Positions 28,797-37,940 of a stretch of DNA of 64,000 bases are shown one piece after another. Position 1 is the stretch's first letter. The number at the start of each line of letters is the position of its first letter. Origin of the DNA: Bacteroidaceae bacterium (lineage in GTDB: Bacteria; Bacteroidota; Bacteroidia; Bacteroidales; Bacteroidaceae). The DNA lies in NCBI GenBank assembly GCA_016292045.1, contig JAEEZX010000032.1, positions 24,552 to 88,551 on the forward strand, written 5' to 3'. The notes beneath the pieces were generated by a model. It was not told the origin of the DNA, searched no databases, and worked only from the letters and a program-made list of their open reading frames with translations. The translations under genes were made by a program, and so were the position numbers.

Positions 28797-29827
28797 TGGC
28801 TCCCAGATATCTTTTCCCCAGTGATTATATGGCAGACCCCGCTGCCCACGTGTTCAACGGCAGATTGTATATCTACCCCTCCCACGACCGCGAGTGCGAA
28901 AACGTGTTCGACGACGACGGCGGCCATTTCCAGATGCGCGACTACCACGTACTCTCGTTTGATGATATTGAGAACGGCCCTGTGACCGACCACGGCGTGA
29001 TTCTCGACCAGGACCAGGTGGCTTGGGTGGAGAGTCAGATGTGGGACAGCGATGTGGTGGAGAAAAACGGCAAATACTATCTCATTTTTTCTGCCAAGGA
29101 CCCGAACGGCGAGTTCCACCTCGGTGTGGCTGTTGCCGAGCGTCCCGAGGGACCCTTCATTCCCGAGGAGCATCCCATACGCGGTGCCTACAGTATCGAT
29201 CCCTGCGTGTTCAAGGACGATGACGGCCAGATATACTGCTACTACGGCGGACTCTGGGGCGGCCAGCTCCAGTGGCACGTGCCCCTGAGTGTCAACCCGT
29301 TCATGCAGTCCGACAAGGAAACGGTTCCCACTGGCTACGTTGACATAGGCCACGCTCCCGACAAGAAAACCGAACTGTGGGCTTCTGGCAATGCTCCTGC
29401 CCTCTCGAGCTATGTGGCTCGCATGACAGATGACGTGAAGCAGTTCCGCGAGGCTCCGCGTTCAGTGGTTATCCTTGACAAGAACGGACAGCCCCTGCGT
29501 GCCGACGACCCGCACCGCTTCTTCGAGGCCAGTTGGATGCACAAGTACAACGGAAAATACTACTTCTCCTACTCCACCGGCGACAGCCATTTCCTGTGCT
29601 ACGCTACGGGAGACAACCCCTACGGCCCCTTCACCTATCAGGGCGTCATCCTCGAACCCGTAGTAGGTTGGACAACCCACCATTGCATAGTAGAGTTCAA
29701 AGGACAGTGGTATCTGCTGTATCACGACTGCGTGCCCTCGAACGGCATCACACATCTGCGCTCGCTGAAGGCACAGCGTCTCTTCTACAACGAGGACGGA
29801 ACCATCAAGACTGTTGTCAATGAATAG
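28796..29827 (+). CDS. Cytoplasmic GH43 beta-xylosidase / alpha-L-arabinofuranosidase
   Basis: 343 residues with no signal peptide, so probably cytoplasmic. It is a single GH43 propeller with base Asp14 (MADPAAHVF), Asp135 (YSIDPCVF) and acid Glu244 (FFEASWM). Length and motif spacing match single-domain GH43 enzymes of the xylosidase type. It is encoded between the xyloside symporter and a GH67 glucuronidase, which fits hydrolysis of imported xylo-oligosaccharides. Its stop overlaps the GH67 start by eight bases, giving coupled translation. Confidence 0.93.
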   Translation: MAPRYLFPSDYMADPAAHVFNGRLYIYPSHDRECENVFDDDGGHFQMRDYHVLSFDDIENGPVTDHGVILDQDQVAWVESQMWDSDVVEKNGKYYLIFSAKDPNGEFHLGVAVAERPEGPFIPEEHPIRGAYSIDPCVFKDDDGQIYCYYGGLWGGQLQWHVPLSVNPFMQSDKETVPTGYVDIGHAPDKKTELWASGNAPALSSYVARMTDDVKQFREAPRSVVILDKNGQPLRADDPHRFFEASWMHKYNGKYYFSYSTGDSHFLCYATGDNPYGPFTYQGVILEPVVGWTTHHCIVEFKGQWYLLYHDCVPSNGITHLRSLKAQRLFYNEDGTIKTVVNE

Positions 29828-31601
29828 CCTTAAGAGCGCCGTCATACTGTTTCTCCTATGCCTGGCCACCGCGGCCCGGTCTGAGGACGGCAGTTGTCTG
29901 TGGCTGCGCGGCGAGATGCCCACGGACATCACTCTGCAGATAGACTCCACAATGCCCGATGACGACGGTTATCGTATCAACGGGCGCACTGTCACGGCCC
30001 GCACACAGATGGGGCTGCTCTACGGACGCTACGCTCTGCTACGCGGTGAACAAGGAGAGTCGCATCCCTTCTACCGACTGCGCATCCTGAACCACTGGGA
30101 CAATCTCGACGGCAGTATCGAACGCGGTTATGCAGGCGCCAGCATCTTCTGGGACAACTCCTCTCTCGATGCCCAACTCATTCAGCGTTACGCAGAAGCC
30201 TGCGCATCCATCGGCATCAACGGCACAGTGCTCAACAACGTGAACGCCTCGCCAAAGATGCTTACGCGCAAATACATCAAGAAGGTGAAGGAAATCGCAG
30301 ATATTCTGCGCCCCTGGGGTATCAAAGTATACCTCTCCGTAAATTTCGGTTCGCCGAAAGCTTTGGGAGAACTGAAAACTGCCGACCCGCTCGACCCACA
30401 AGTGCGTCAATGGTGGCAAAAGAAGGCAGAAGAGATATATGCAGTCATTCCCGACTTCGGCGGTTTTCTCGTAAAAGCCAACAGCGAAGGACAACCCGGT
30501 CCGTTCGACTACGGACGCACGCATGCCGACGGTGCCAACATGCTGGCAGATGCACTGAAACCCCATGGAGGTATTGTAATGTGGCGTTCGTTTGTCTATG
30601 GTGCCAAGCACCAAGGAGAGGACCGAGTGAAGCAGGCCGTGTCGGAATTTGCTGAACTTGACGGGCAATTCCGCGACAACGTAATACTGCAATCCAAAAA
30701 CGGACCGCTGGACTTCCAGCCGCGTGAGCCCTACGCACCAATCTTCGATCACATGACGAAGACTGCACAGATGGCCGAGCTGCAAATCACGCAGGAATAT
30801 CTGGGACAGAGCAAACATCTTGTCTATCTGGCTCCCATGTGGAAGGAGTTCTTCTCTTTCGTCAGTCCTGAGCGTCTGGTGGGTATTGCCGGTGTGGCGA
30901 ATATCGGCCTTGACACCAACTGGTGCGGTCATCATTTCTCACAGGCCAACTGGTATGCTTTCGGTCGCCTGGCATGGAATCCAATGCTCTCCTCAGAGCA
31001 GATAGCAGAAGAATGGCTCACGCAGACCTTCGGGAACGACAGTAATTCTCAACTGTCAATTATCAATTCTCAATTATTGGACGTGATGCTCCGCAGCCGC
31101 GAAGCCTGCGTGGATTACATGATGCCTCTCGGACTGCACCATATCTTCAAGTTCGACCATCACATGGGTCCCGATCCCGGCGGTTTTAAAGCCAACTATC
31201 CTATTGAATGGTGCCCGGTGTACTATCATCGTGCCAACAAAGACAGTATCGGCGTGGACCGCAGCAGCACAGGTACCGGTGCCACAACTCAGTATCGCGA
31301 ACCATACCGCTCACAGTACGACAATATTGACACTTGTCCCGAGCAATATCTTCTATGGTTCCATCGCGTGCCCTGGACCCGCCGTCTCAGCAGCGGTCGC
31401 ACTGTATGGGAAGAACTGCAATATCATTACAACCGCGGTGTCGAAGAGGTGGACTCCTTTGCCGTAATCTGGCAAGAAGCAAAGCCTTTCATCGACAAGC
31501 AACGCTGGCAGGAAGTGGAGGAACGTATGGAATTCCAGCAAAAAGACGCCCGTCTGTGGCGCGATGTCTGTCTGGATTATTTCGGCTCCTTCCTGAAATG
31601 A
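29820..31601 (+). CDS. GH67 xylan alpha-glucuronidase
   Basis: 593 residues from the ATG at 29820, overlapping the GH43 stop; the track start (TTG at 29814) is two codons earlier. It has a signal peptide (ATAARSED). The catalytic residues match those known for GH67: acid Glu223 (NSEGQPGP) with Asp298 (GPLDFQ) and Glu326 (TQEYLG) as the paired carboxylates. It removes 4-O-methylglucuronic acid from the ends of xylo-oligosaccharides. A heptamer array at 31047-31074 encodes residues 410-419 (NSQLSIINSQL) between family blocks. The gene end overlaps the convergent esterase gene by 25 bases. Confidence 0.94.
   Translation: MNSLKSAVILFLLCLATAARSEDGSCLWLRGEMPTDITLQIDSTMPDDDGYRINGRTVTARTQMGLLYGRYALLRGEQGESHPFYRLRILNHWDNLDGSIERGYAGASIFWDNSSLDAQLIQRYAEACASIGINGTVLNNVNASPKMLTRKYIKKVKEIADILRPWGIKVYLSVNFGSPKALGELKTADPLDPQVRQWWQKKAEEIYAVIPDFGGFLVKANSEGQPGPFDYGRTHADGANMLADALKPHGGIVMWRSFVYGAKHQGEDRVKQAVSEFAELDGQFRDNVILQSKNGPLDFQPREPYAPIFDHMTKTAQMAELQITQEYLGQSKHLVYLAPMWKEFFSFVSPERLVGIAGVANIGLDTNWCGHHFSQANWYAFGRLAWNPMLSSEQIAEEWLTQTFGNDSNSQLSIINSQLLDVMLRSREACVDYMMPLGLHHIFKFDHHMGPDPGGFKANYPIEWCPVYYHRANKDSIGVDRSSTGTGATTQYREPYRSQYDNIDTCPEQYLLWFHRVPWTRRLSSGRTVWEELQYHYNRGVEEVDSFAVIWQEAKPFIDKQRWQEVEERMEFQQKDARLWRDVCLDYFGSFLK
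31047..31074. repeat. Intragenic heptamer array (TCTCAAC/TGTCAAT/TATCAAT), 4 units
   Basis: Lies inside the GH67 gene in the orientation that has no stop codon in any frame, whereas junction arrays of the same family have the TTGA (stop-containing) side on the coding strand. Confidence 0.9.
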
Positions 31602-32458
31602 GTGTCGGCACGTTTGATGGCATCTTCAAGGCAGGGCTGCACCCATATGCCGTCGTGCACACCGGTGTCGATGAAAAGGGAGTAAGGTATGCCGCGCTTG
31701 CGGAAGGCCTTCACCAGGTCCATATTGCCCTCGATGGTGAAGTCGTGGTCGCCGACTGCAACCTTCCAGTCCACCGTCTTCCAGGCACTAATCTCCTCCT
31801 GCGTACCGTTCTCAATGCGTAGAATCGGATTGTTCTTGTCTATCACCCACTGACGCCAGTTTGCCGAAGTATCGTTTTTCAGGAAATCGAGCTGCTGACT
31901 GCGCAGATAGCCGCTGATGTCATACACCATAGAGAAGAGTTCGGGATGGTGTACGCCATACACAGTCGCAGCTCCGCCTCCCATCGAAAAACCGGCAATA
32001 GCACGACCGTCCTTGTCCGTGCGAACAGTGTAGGTGGTTTCTATGTATGGAATCAGTTCCTTAAAGAAGTAGTCCTCGTATTTCCAGTCGGGAGCACCAT
32101 TGTCACCCTCCGTAGCATTGAAATACATCATATTCTGCTGATTGCCTTCCGGGCACACAACTATCATTTCTTCAATAATGCCGTCTGAAAGAAGACGGTC
32201 GACAACCTGTGAGAGATGGAAATGGTGCTGATAATCCGTATGCGATCCTCCGCCGCCGTGCATCAAATAGAGCACAGGATACTTCTTTTGCGGGTTCTTG
32301 CCGTAACTGCCCGGCAAATAGATGGAATAGTCGCGCTCCGTGATACCGGTCAACAGTTTACACGGCATCTTCAGGGACAACGTGTTACCTTTGTGCACCC
32401 GCGCATCGACTGCGATACATATCAAACACAAAAGAAAAGCAAAAAAGATTTTTTTCAT
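31577..32458 (-). CDS. CE1 family esterase (esterase D/feruloyl or acetylxylan esterase type)
   Basis: 293 residues with a signal peptide (cleavage near VDAR). It has an alpha/beta-hydrolase fold with an oxyanion segment (YLMHGGGGSHTDY), nucleophile Ser158 (GFSMGG), an acidic residue at VGDHDF and His in VHDGIW. Similar to CE1 esterases that remove acetyl or feruloyl groups from xylan; which one is not decidable by eye. It is a single gene convergent with GH67, sharing 25 bases of 3' coding sequence, and has its own promoter box. Confidence 0.9.
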   Translation of the reverse strand: MKKIFFAFLLCLICIAVDARVHKGNTLSLKMPCKLLTGITERDYSIYLPGSYGKNPQKKYPVLYLMHGGGGSHTDYQHHFHLSQVVDRLLSDGIIEEMIVVCPEGNQQNMMYFNATEGDNGAPDWKYEDYFFKELIPYIETTYTVRTDKDGRAIAGFSMGGGAATVYGVHHPELFSMVYDISGYLRSQQLDFLKNDTSANWRQWVIDKNNPILRIENGTQEEISAWKTVDWKVAVGDHDFTIEGNMDLVKAFRKRGIPYSLFIDTGVHDGIWVQPCLEDAIKRADTHFRKEPK

Positions 32459-32482
32459 ATTCTTTACCCATTAATTTGAGGG

Positions 32483-32490
32483 CAAAGTTA
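32483..32490 (-). promoter_or_regulatory. -7 promoter box TAACTTTG of the CE1 esterase gene
   Basis: Exact TAnnTTTG on the minus strand, 24 bases before the ATG. Confidence 0.7.
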
Positions 32491-32569
32491 TGTTTTTTCT
32501 TTATTTTATGCAATATTTATGCAAGAAACTATGCGTTCGCTGAAGAAAAATGACCGTTGGTTGATTATT

Positions 32570-32601
32570 TTTGTGCAGATAGCGACAAAGCGCTACCTTT
32601 G
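32570..32601 (+). promoter_or_regulatory. Promoter: -33 TTTG and -7 TACCTTTG
   Basis: TTTG at 32570-32573 and TACCTTTG at 32594-32601, 20 bases apart, close to the Bacteroidota consensus. It drives the carbohydrate-binding-domain operon starting at 32637. Confidence 0.8.
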
Positions 32602-32636
32602 CAGCGAAAAAAAACACATACACTTAGCAGACTACT

Positions 32637-34379
32637 ATGAAGCACGTAAATTTCTTCACAATGCTTGCATCGCTGGCAATAATGACAGCCTGCACGTCGG
32701 ATGACGACATACTGAACACTTATGTAGACAGCAACACATCAAATGCATCATCAACAATCACGGGCAAACTGAGCACCTTCGATATCAGCATCGACCAAAG
32801 CACCGCAGAACCCGCAACTGCCGCTGAAGAATACTTTCCCGAAGAGGAGGACGCGTTGGAAAGCAACGAGTTCACAAAAGAGGTGAACATTGACATGTCG
32901 AACCCCACAGCCATAACAGAAGACGGCGTGGAGGTGACGGTGGAGGACGGCCATGTAAAGGCTGATCACGGTACGACGAAGAAGGTGTGCTACGTGGTGA
33001 GCGGAACTACCACAAACGGTTCGCTGACTATCGTGGGCGAGAAGAAATATGCCGTAAAACTCAATGGCGTGAGTATCACCAATCCCGACTCCGCCGCGCT
33101 GAACCTGCTCTGTGGCAAACGTGCATTCATCATACTGGCCGAGGGTACGACAAACACTTTGAAAGACGGTACTTCGTCGAAGAACGACCACAAAGGTGCG
33201 CTCTACTGCAAGGGCAAACTGCTCTTCAACGGCAGCGGCGCACTGGCGGTGTACGGTAACTACAACAACGGCATACACTCAGCCGACTACATTGTATTCC
33301 GTACCGGCAATAATATATACGTAAAATCCACAGCCAACCACGGCATCAAAGCCAATGACGGCGTATTCATCAACGGGGGCATACTGAACATCGAAGTGTC
33401 TGCCGCAGCCGCCAAGGGTATCAACTGCGAGAACGACATAATCGTGAACGGCGGACGCGCCACGATACTGACCACCGGTGGCGGTACCTATGACACGGAA
33501 GAATACGAGGCTAAGGGCTCTGCCGGTATCAAGAGCGATGCCACACTGACGGTGAACGGCGGAGAACTGTGGCTCAAGAGCACAGGTGCAGGCGGCAAGG
33601 GTCTCAACATAGACACGGAAGGCTACTTCAACGGCGGCAAGGTATATATCGTCACCACCGGAGGACAATACAAGAGCAACAACGACACAGCATCACCGAA
33701 GGGCATCAAGGCGGACGGAAATATCAGCATCACAGAAGGCAGGATATGGGTGCGCACAGAAGGAACCAACGGCGAGGGTATCGAAACGAAAGCGGAACTC
33801 AGTATCACGGGCGGTGAAATGGCCTCGTATGCCTACGACGACGCCATTAACTCGAAGAGCACGATGACCATCAGCGGAGGCTACGTCTTTGCACAGGGCC
33901 GCAACAACGACGGACTGGATGCTAACGGCAACTGCTACATCAAGGGCGGCACCGTCTATGCCATCTGCTCCGGACAACCGGAAGTGGCCATTGATGCCAA
34001 CACAGAGGACGGCTACAAACTATACCTCACGGGCGGAACTGTGGTTGCAATCGGAGGACTGGAGAGCGGCTCCAGTCTGACACAGGCATGCTATCAGGCC
34101 TCATCGTGGTCGGCAAGTACATGGTATGCGATGAGCGTGGGAGGTAATATTTTCTCCTTCCAGACACCCACGAGCGGCGGTTCGGGTCTGGTGGTGAGCG
34201 GAGCCTCACAACCCACTCTCCTCTCAGGTGCCGGCATCAGCGGCGGCACAACGTACTTCGGTGGTATAGCTGTCAGCGGAGCCACCGTGAGCAGCGGCAC
34301 CACAGTATCGCTTTCCAGCTACACAGGCGGAAATGTAATGGGAGGAGGCGTAATGCCCGGAGGTCATTTCTTTCATTGA
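32637..34379 (+). CDS. Carbohydrate-binding domain (Cthe_2159-like) lipoprotein
   Basis: 580 residues with a lipoprotein signal ending AIMTAC. From residue about 115 it is built of repeated beta-strand turns (GIKANDGVFINGGILNI, GIKSDATLTVNGGELWL, AINSKSTMTISGGYVFA), the parallel beta-helix pattern of Cthe_2159-type proteins (PF14262), described as binding cellulose or pectic polymers with calcium. The C-terminus is glycine-rich and ends GGHFFH. It is paralogous to the protein two genes downstream. Probably surface-exposed, binding polysaccharide or forming part of a surface coat; this is inferred. No catalytic residues recognised. Confidence 0.88.
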   Translation: MKHVNFFTMLASLAIMTACTSDDDILNTYVDSNTSNASSTITGKLSTFDISIDQSTAEPATAAEEYFPEEEDALESNEFTKEVNIDMSNPTAITEDGVEVTVEDGHVKADHGTTKKVCYVVSGTTTNGSLTIVGEKKYAVKLNGVSITNPDSAALNLLCGKRAFIILAEGTTNTLKDGTSSKNDHKGALYCKGKLLFNGSGALAVYGNYNNGIHSADYIVFRTGNNIYVKSTANHGIKANDGVFINGGILNIEVSAAAAKGINCENDIIVNGGRATILTTGGGTYDTEEYEAKGSAGIKSDATLTVNGGELWLKSTGAGGKGLNIDTEGYFNGGKVYIVTTGGQYKSNNDTASPKGIKADGNISITEGRIWVRTEGTNGEGIETKAELSITGGEMASYAYDDAINSKSTMTISGGYVFAQGRNNDGLDANGNCYIKGGTVYAICSGQPEVAIDANTEDGYKLYLTGGTVVAIGGLESGSSLTQACYQASSWSASTWYAMSVGGNIFSFQTPTSGGSGLVVSGASQPTLLSGAGISGGTTYFGGIAVSGATVSSGTTVSLSSYTGGNVMGGGVMPGGHFFH

Positions 34380-34408
34380 ACATTGATAATGCATAATTCA
34401 TAATTATG
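34374..34408. repeat. Heptamer array (CATTGAA to AATTATG), 5 units, stop to start
   Basis: Five 7-base units. The first contains the TGA of the upstream gene and the last ends with the ATG of the next. Confidence 0.85.
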
Positions 34409-34798
34409 AAAAAGATTTTATTGACGTTGCTACTGTTTGCAGGTACGCTCTCTCTGGGGGCTGCACAGTACGACTATCTCGTGTTCACGCTAACGGACGG
34501 CACCACAAAGACCGTTGCAGCAGCAAACCTCACCATCTCGTTCAGCGACGGGAACCTCATTGCTGCGAGCGGCAGCGAGACACTGGCCACCCTACCCCTG
34601 GCACAGCTGATGCAGATGGAGTTCTCCACCGACGACCCGACGGGCATCACCACTCTCAGCACCAATACGCTGACAACCGACGAGGCCACCATCATATATG
34701 ATATGAACGGGCGTCAGATACCCGCGGGTACTTCGCTCAGGAGCGGCATGTATATCGTGAAAACAAAGAGCAGAACCGTTAAAGTGTATATCAAATGA
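34406..34798 (+). CDS. Small secreted protein with a sorting-domain-like C-terminus
   Basis: 130 residues with a signal peptide (GAAQ). The first half (YDYLVFTLTDGTTKTVAAAN) resembles short beta-domains seen in Prevotella cell-surface proteins. The last 35 residues (IYDMNGRQIPAG...GMYIVKTKSRTVKVYIK) look like the 'YDLNGR...GIYIVNGKKV' tails of Bacteroidota secreted proteins, sometimes read as type IX sorting domains. It sits between the two Cthe_2159-like paralogs and its stop overlaps the next ATG (ATGA), so they are translationally coupled. Function unknown. Confidence 0.8.
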   Translation: MKKILLTLLLFAGTLSLGAAQYDYLVFTLTDGTTKTVAAANLTISFSDGNLIAASGSETLATLPLAQLMQMEFSTDDPTGITTLSTNTLTTDEATIIYDMNGRQIPAGTSLRSGMYIVKTKSRTVKVYIK

Positions 34799-36699
34799 AA
34801 AAGATACTTACGATAGCAGCCGCCGTGCTTGCCATGTTGAGCGCAACGGCACAGACACTCAACGTGCAGCAGGGCACCGTGATATACCAGTTTCCCTCGT
34901 CCCAGACGGGTGTCATGACCTTTGACGGAGGCACGATGACCGTCATGGGCAAGACATTCGAGACCGGCAGCATCACAGCCATGTGGACCGACGAAACGGA
35001 AGTGACAAACAATCTGGTTTCCGTGGAATATAACGGCACTACAGCTAATGTTACGGTGGCAGGCAACGTGGCACAGTATGTAGAACCCACCGTCAGCGGA
35101 GCTCACGTCAGCATTGCACAGACCAACACGGACGCCGTGGACGAAGACGAGATTACCTATCAGCTTTCCGGAGCGACCACCGACGGAGAACTGACACTCA
35201 GCGGTTCGTATAAATGCACGGTGTCGCTCGCCGGTGTGACAATAACCAATCCCAGCGGTGCCGCCATAAACATCACCAACGGGAAACGCATCCAAATCAG
35301 CGCCAAGAACGGTACGGAAAACACGTTGACCGACGGTACGGGCGGCAGTCAGAAGGGCTGTCTCTACAGCAAGGGACAAGTACAACTGCAGGGTAAGGGT
35401 ACACTCAACGTGGCCGGCAATACCAAGCATGCCATCAAGAGCGGTGACTACATTACCGTAAAGAATCTGACACTGAACATCACCAAGGCTGTGGGCGACG
35501 GTATCAGTTGCAACGAATACTTCCAGATGAAGAGCGGCACAGTGAGCATCAGCGGTGTGGGCGACGATGGTATACAATGCGACCTGGACGGCAACACCTC
35601 CACCGGTGAGACCACCGACCACGAGGACGAGGACAGCGGCAATGTCTATCTGGAGGACGGCACGCTTACCATCACCACTACGGCTGCGGCTTCGAAAGGA
35701 ATCAAGGCTGCCGGCGACATGAATATCAGCGGCGGCACGCTGAACATCACCACAACGGGCACTGCAGCCTGGGACAGCGACGACAGCGAGGTGAAGGCAT
35801 GTGCTGCGATAAGTGCCGACGGAAACATGACTGTCAGCGGAGGCACGCTGACACTGAAGAGCACAGGTGCCGGCGGTAAGGCCATCAGCGTGGACGGTAC
35901 GCTGAACATCAGCGGCGGCAGCATCTCTGCCATCACCAGCGGATATATAGCCTACTGTTCAAGCACCAGCAACACCACCATCCGCACGACTACCAGTTCG
36001 AGCACCACCGAGCGTCTGGCTGACGCACTGAAGACATCACCGAAGGCTATCAAGGCCGACGGAGCAATGACCGTCAGCGGCGGCACGACCTACGCAAAGG
36101 CCAGCTACCACGAGGCTTTGGAGACCAAAAGTACGCTCGATGTGACGGGCGGTGTCATTTATGCCTATTCGTCTGACGATGCCATCAATTCCGCCAGCAC
36201 TATGACACTCTCAGGCGGCTTCGTGGGAGGCTACTCCACCGGCAACGATGCCATCGACTCTAACGGCAACCTATACATCAAGGGTGCTACGGTATTTGCC
36301 TACACCACCAAGAGCAGCCCCGAGGTGGCTGTTGATGCGAACACCGAGGGCGGCTACAAGCTCTACGTACAGAGCGGAACGCTATATGCCTATCCGTCGC
36401 TCGAAAGCGGTTCATCGCTGACGCAGTCGTGCTACACGGCATCGCTCAGCACCAGTTATTGGTACTCGTTTACACAGAGCGGAACGGCCTTTGCGTTCAG
36501 CGTGCCCTACTCCGGCACATGGATTGTCTCAGGAGGCAACTCGCTCTACCGTGTATCGAAAAGCAGCGGCACAACCATCTTTGGCGAATACGGAGCTACC
36601 GACGCTATGGTAAGTAGCGGTTCATCAGTCACCCTCACGGCCTACACCGGCGGCGGAGGTGGTCAACCTGGCGGTGGCGGTATCCGTCCCTGGCACTGA
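34795..36699 (+). CDS. Carbohydrate-binding domain (Cthe_2159-like) secreted protein, second paralog
   Basis: 634 residues with a signal peptide (MLSATAQ), not a lipoprotein, unlike its paralog. The N-terminal 90 residues resemble the small protein encoded just upstream. Beta-helix repeats follow (GIKAAGDMNISGGTLNI, AISADGNMTVSGGTLTL, AINSASTMTLSGGFVGG). The C-terminus is Gly-rich and ends GGGGIRPWH. The same signature SSPEVAVDANTEGGYKLY occurs in both paralogs. One copy lipid-anchored and one soluble suggests complementary roles on a surface matrix (inference). Confidence 0.88.
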   Translation: MKKILTIAAAVLAMLSATAQTLNVQQGTVIYQFPSSQTGVMTFDGGTMTVMGKTFETGSITAMWTDETEVTNNLVSVEYNGTTANVTVAGNVAQYVEPTVSGAHVSIAQTNTDAVDEDEITYQLSGATTDGELTLSGSYKCTVSLAGVTITNPSGAAINITNGKRIQISAKNGTENTLTDGTGGSQKGCLYSKGQVQLQGKGTLNVAGNTKHAIKSGDYITVKNLTLNITKAVGDGISCNEYFQMKSGTVSISGVGDDGIQCDLDGNTSTGETTDHEDEDSGNVYLEDGTLTITTTAAASKGIKAAGDMNISGGTLNITTTGTAAWDSDDSEVKACAAISADGNMTVSGGTLTLKSTGAGGKAISVDGTLNISGGSISAITSGYIAYCSSTSNTTIRTTTSSSTTERLADALKTSPKAIKADGAMTVSGGTTYAKASYHEALETKSTLDVTGGVIYAYSSDDAINSASTMTLSGGFVGGYSTGNDAIDSNGNLYIKGATVFAYTTKSSPEVAVDANTEGGYKLYVQSGTLYAYPSLESGSSLTQSCYTASLSTSYWYSFTQSGTAFAFSVPYSGTWIVSGGNSLYRVSKSSGTTIFGEYGATDAMVSSGSSVTLTAYTGGGGGQPGGGGIRPWH

Positions 36700-36758
36700 C
36701 CTTGACTACAACAGCTAACTACCATATCTACTCACAAAGACAATAAAACCGTACGGCT

Positions 36759-37910
36759 ATGCGTTTCATATATTGGATGAAACAACATTCGCGACAGGAG
36801 AACGTCACGTATTTGGTGATGTGGGTCATGCTGTTCATGGCCCCCGTGTTAAGTATGTATCTCAGCATCGTCGGCGGCGGGCGCGACAGTTTCGACTGGC
36901 AGAAACTATGTTTCGCATGGCAGAAGTTTGCCTTGTTCCTCGCACTATTCCTCGTTCACAATTTTCTGTTGGCTCCCCTGCTCATTAATGGGCACAGCAG
37001 AGTGCGGTACCTCTCGCTGACGCTGCCCATCATAGCATGTTTCATCATCTACCAGTGCACTACTAGACCGGCGCTCCCCGAGAGGAAGCATCCTCCCATG
37101 GAGCATCGAATGCACCCGGACGGTCCACCAGACGAACCACGTATGGAACACCCAAAAGAGCCGCCGAGAGGGCACAAACCAAGACACGAACACGTGGGAC
37201 CTCCGGCATTCATTGGCGAGCACGATATCGTGGCATCTGTAATCCTCATCCTGATGTTCGGTATGAACCTCGGTGTGAAGGGTTATTTCAAGAGCCGTGA
37301 AGACCGCAAACGAATGGCCGAACTGGAACACGAGAACTTGGAGCAGCAGTTGGAGTATCTGAAGTACCAGATAAATCCGCATTTCTTCATGAACACGCTC
37401 AACAACATCCATGCTCTCGTGGATATTGACCCGGAACAGGCAAAGGGCACTATCGTGGAACTATCGAAGATGATGCGGTTCATACTCTATGAAGGCGATA
37501 GAAACGGAGTGGTGCTCTCACGCGAGATGGAGTTCATACGCACCTACGTCACACTGATGCGTCTGCGCTACACCAATAAGGTGACAATAACGACGGATTT
37601 ACCCTCTGAGGTGCCCGACAGGACAATACCGCCGCTGATACTTATCCCGTTTGTGGAGAATGCTTTCAAACACGGTATCAGTTATCAGAAACAGTCGTTC
37701 ATTGACATCAAGGTGACGGTGCAGAACGGCAAACTGCGCTTTACCTGTCTCAACTCAAAGGCAGATAAGTCCAACGAAGAGAAAGGCGGCGTAGGTCTCA
37801 GTAATGTGCGCAAGCGTCTGGATTTGCTCTACGGACACAATTATACACTGAATATTCAAGACGAAGCAGAATCATATCGCGTTGAACTTCTTATTCCCCT
37901 CAACTCTTAA
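36759..37910 (+). CDS. LytS/YehU-type sensor histidine kinase with His/Pro-rich periplasmic loop
   Basis: 383 residues. There are four predicted membrane segments (about 17-39, 54-77, 82-100, 157-176), then a short coiled coil and the His_kinase domain with phospho-acceptor His208 in QINPHFFMNTLNN, and an ATP-binding domain (FVENAFKHGI, GGVGLSNVRKRL). The loop between TM3 and TM4 (about 101-156) should be periplasmic and carries eight His with many Pro, Glu and Met, suggesting metal binding. It pairs with the LytTR regulator downstream. It follows the carbohydrate-binding operon by 59 bases, which may be its target. Confidence 0.92.
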   Translation: MRFIYWMKQHSRQENVTYLVMWVMLFMAPVLSMYLSIVGGGRDSFDWQKLCFAWQKFALFLALFLVHNFLLAPLLINGHSRVRYLSLTLPIIACFIIYQCTTRPALPERKHPPMEHRMHPDGPPDEPRMEHPKEPPRGHKPRHEHVGPPAFIGEHDIVASVILILMFGMNLGVKGYFKSREDRKRMAELEHENLEQQLEYLKYQINPHFFMNTLNNIHALVDIDPEQAKGTIVELSKMMRFILYEGDRNGVVLSREMEFIRTYVTLMRLRYTNKVTITTDLPSEVPDRTIPPLILIPFVENAFKHGISYQKQSFIDIKVTVQNGKLRFTCLNSKADKSNEEKGGVGLSNVRKRLDLLYGHNYTLNIQDEAESYRVELLIPLNS

Positions 37911-37940
37911 CTTTTAATTTTTCACTCTTCACTCTCATGA
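37899..37940. repeat. Heptamer array (CTTAACT/CTTCACT), 6 units, stop to start
   Basis: Runs from the last codons of the kinase gene through its TAA (37908-37910) to the ATG of the response regulator (37937-37939). Confidence 0.9.
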
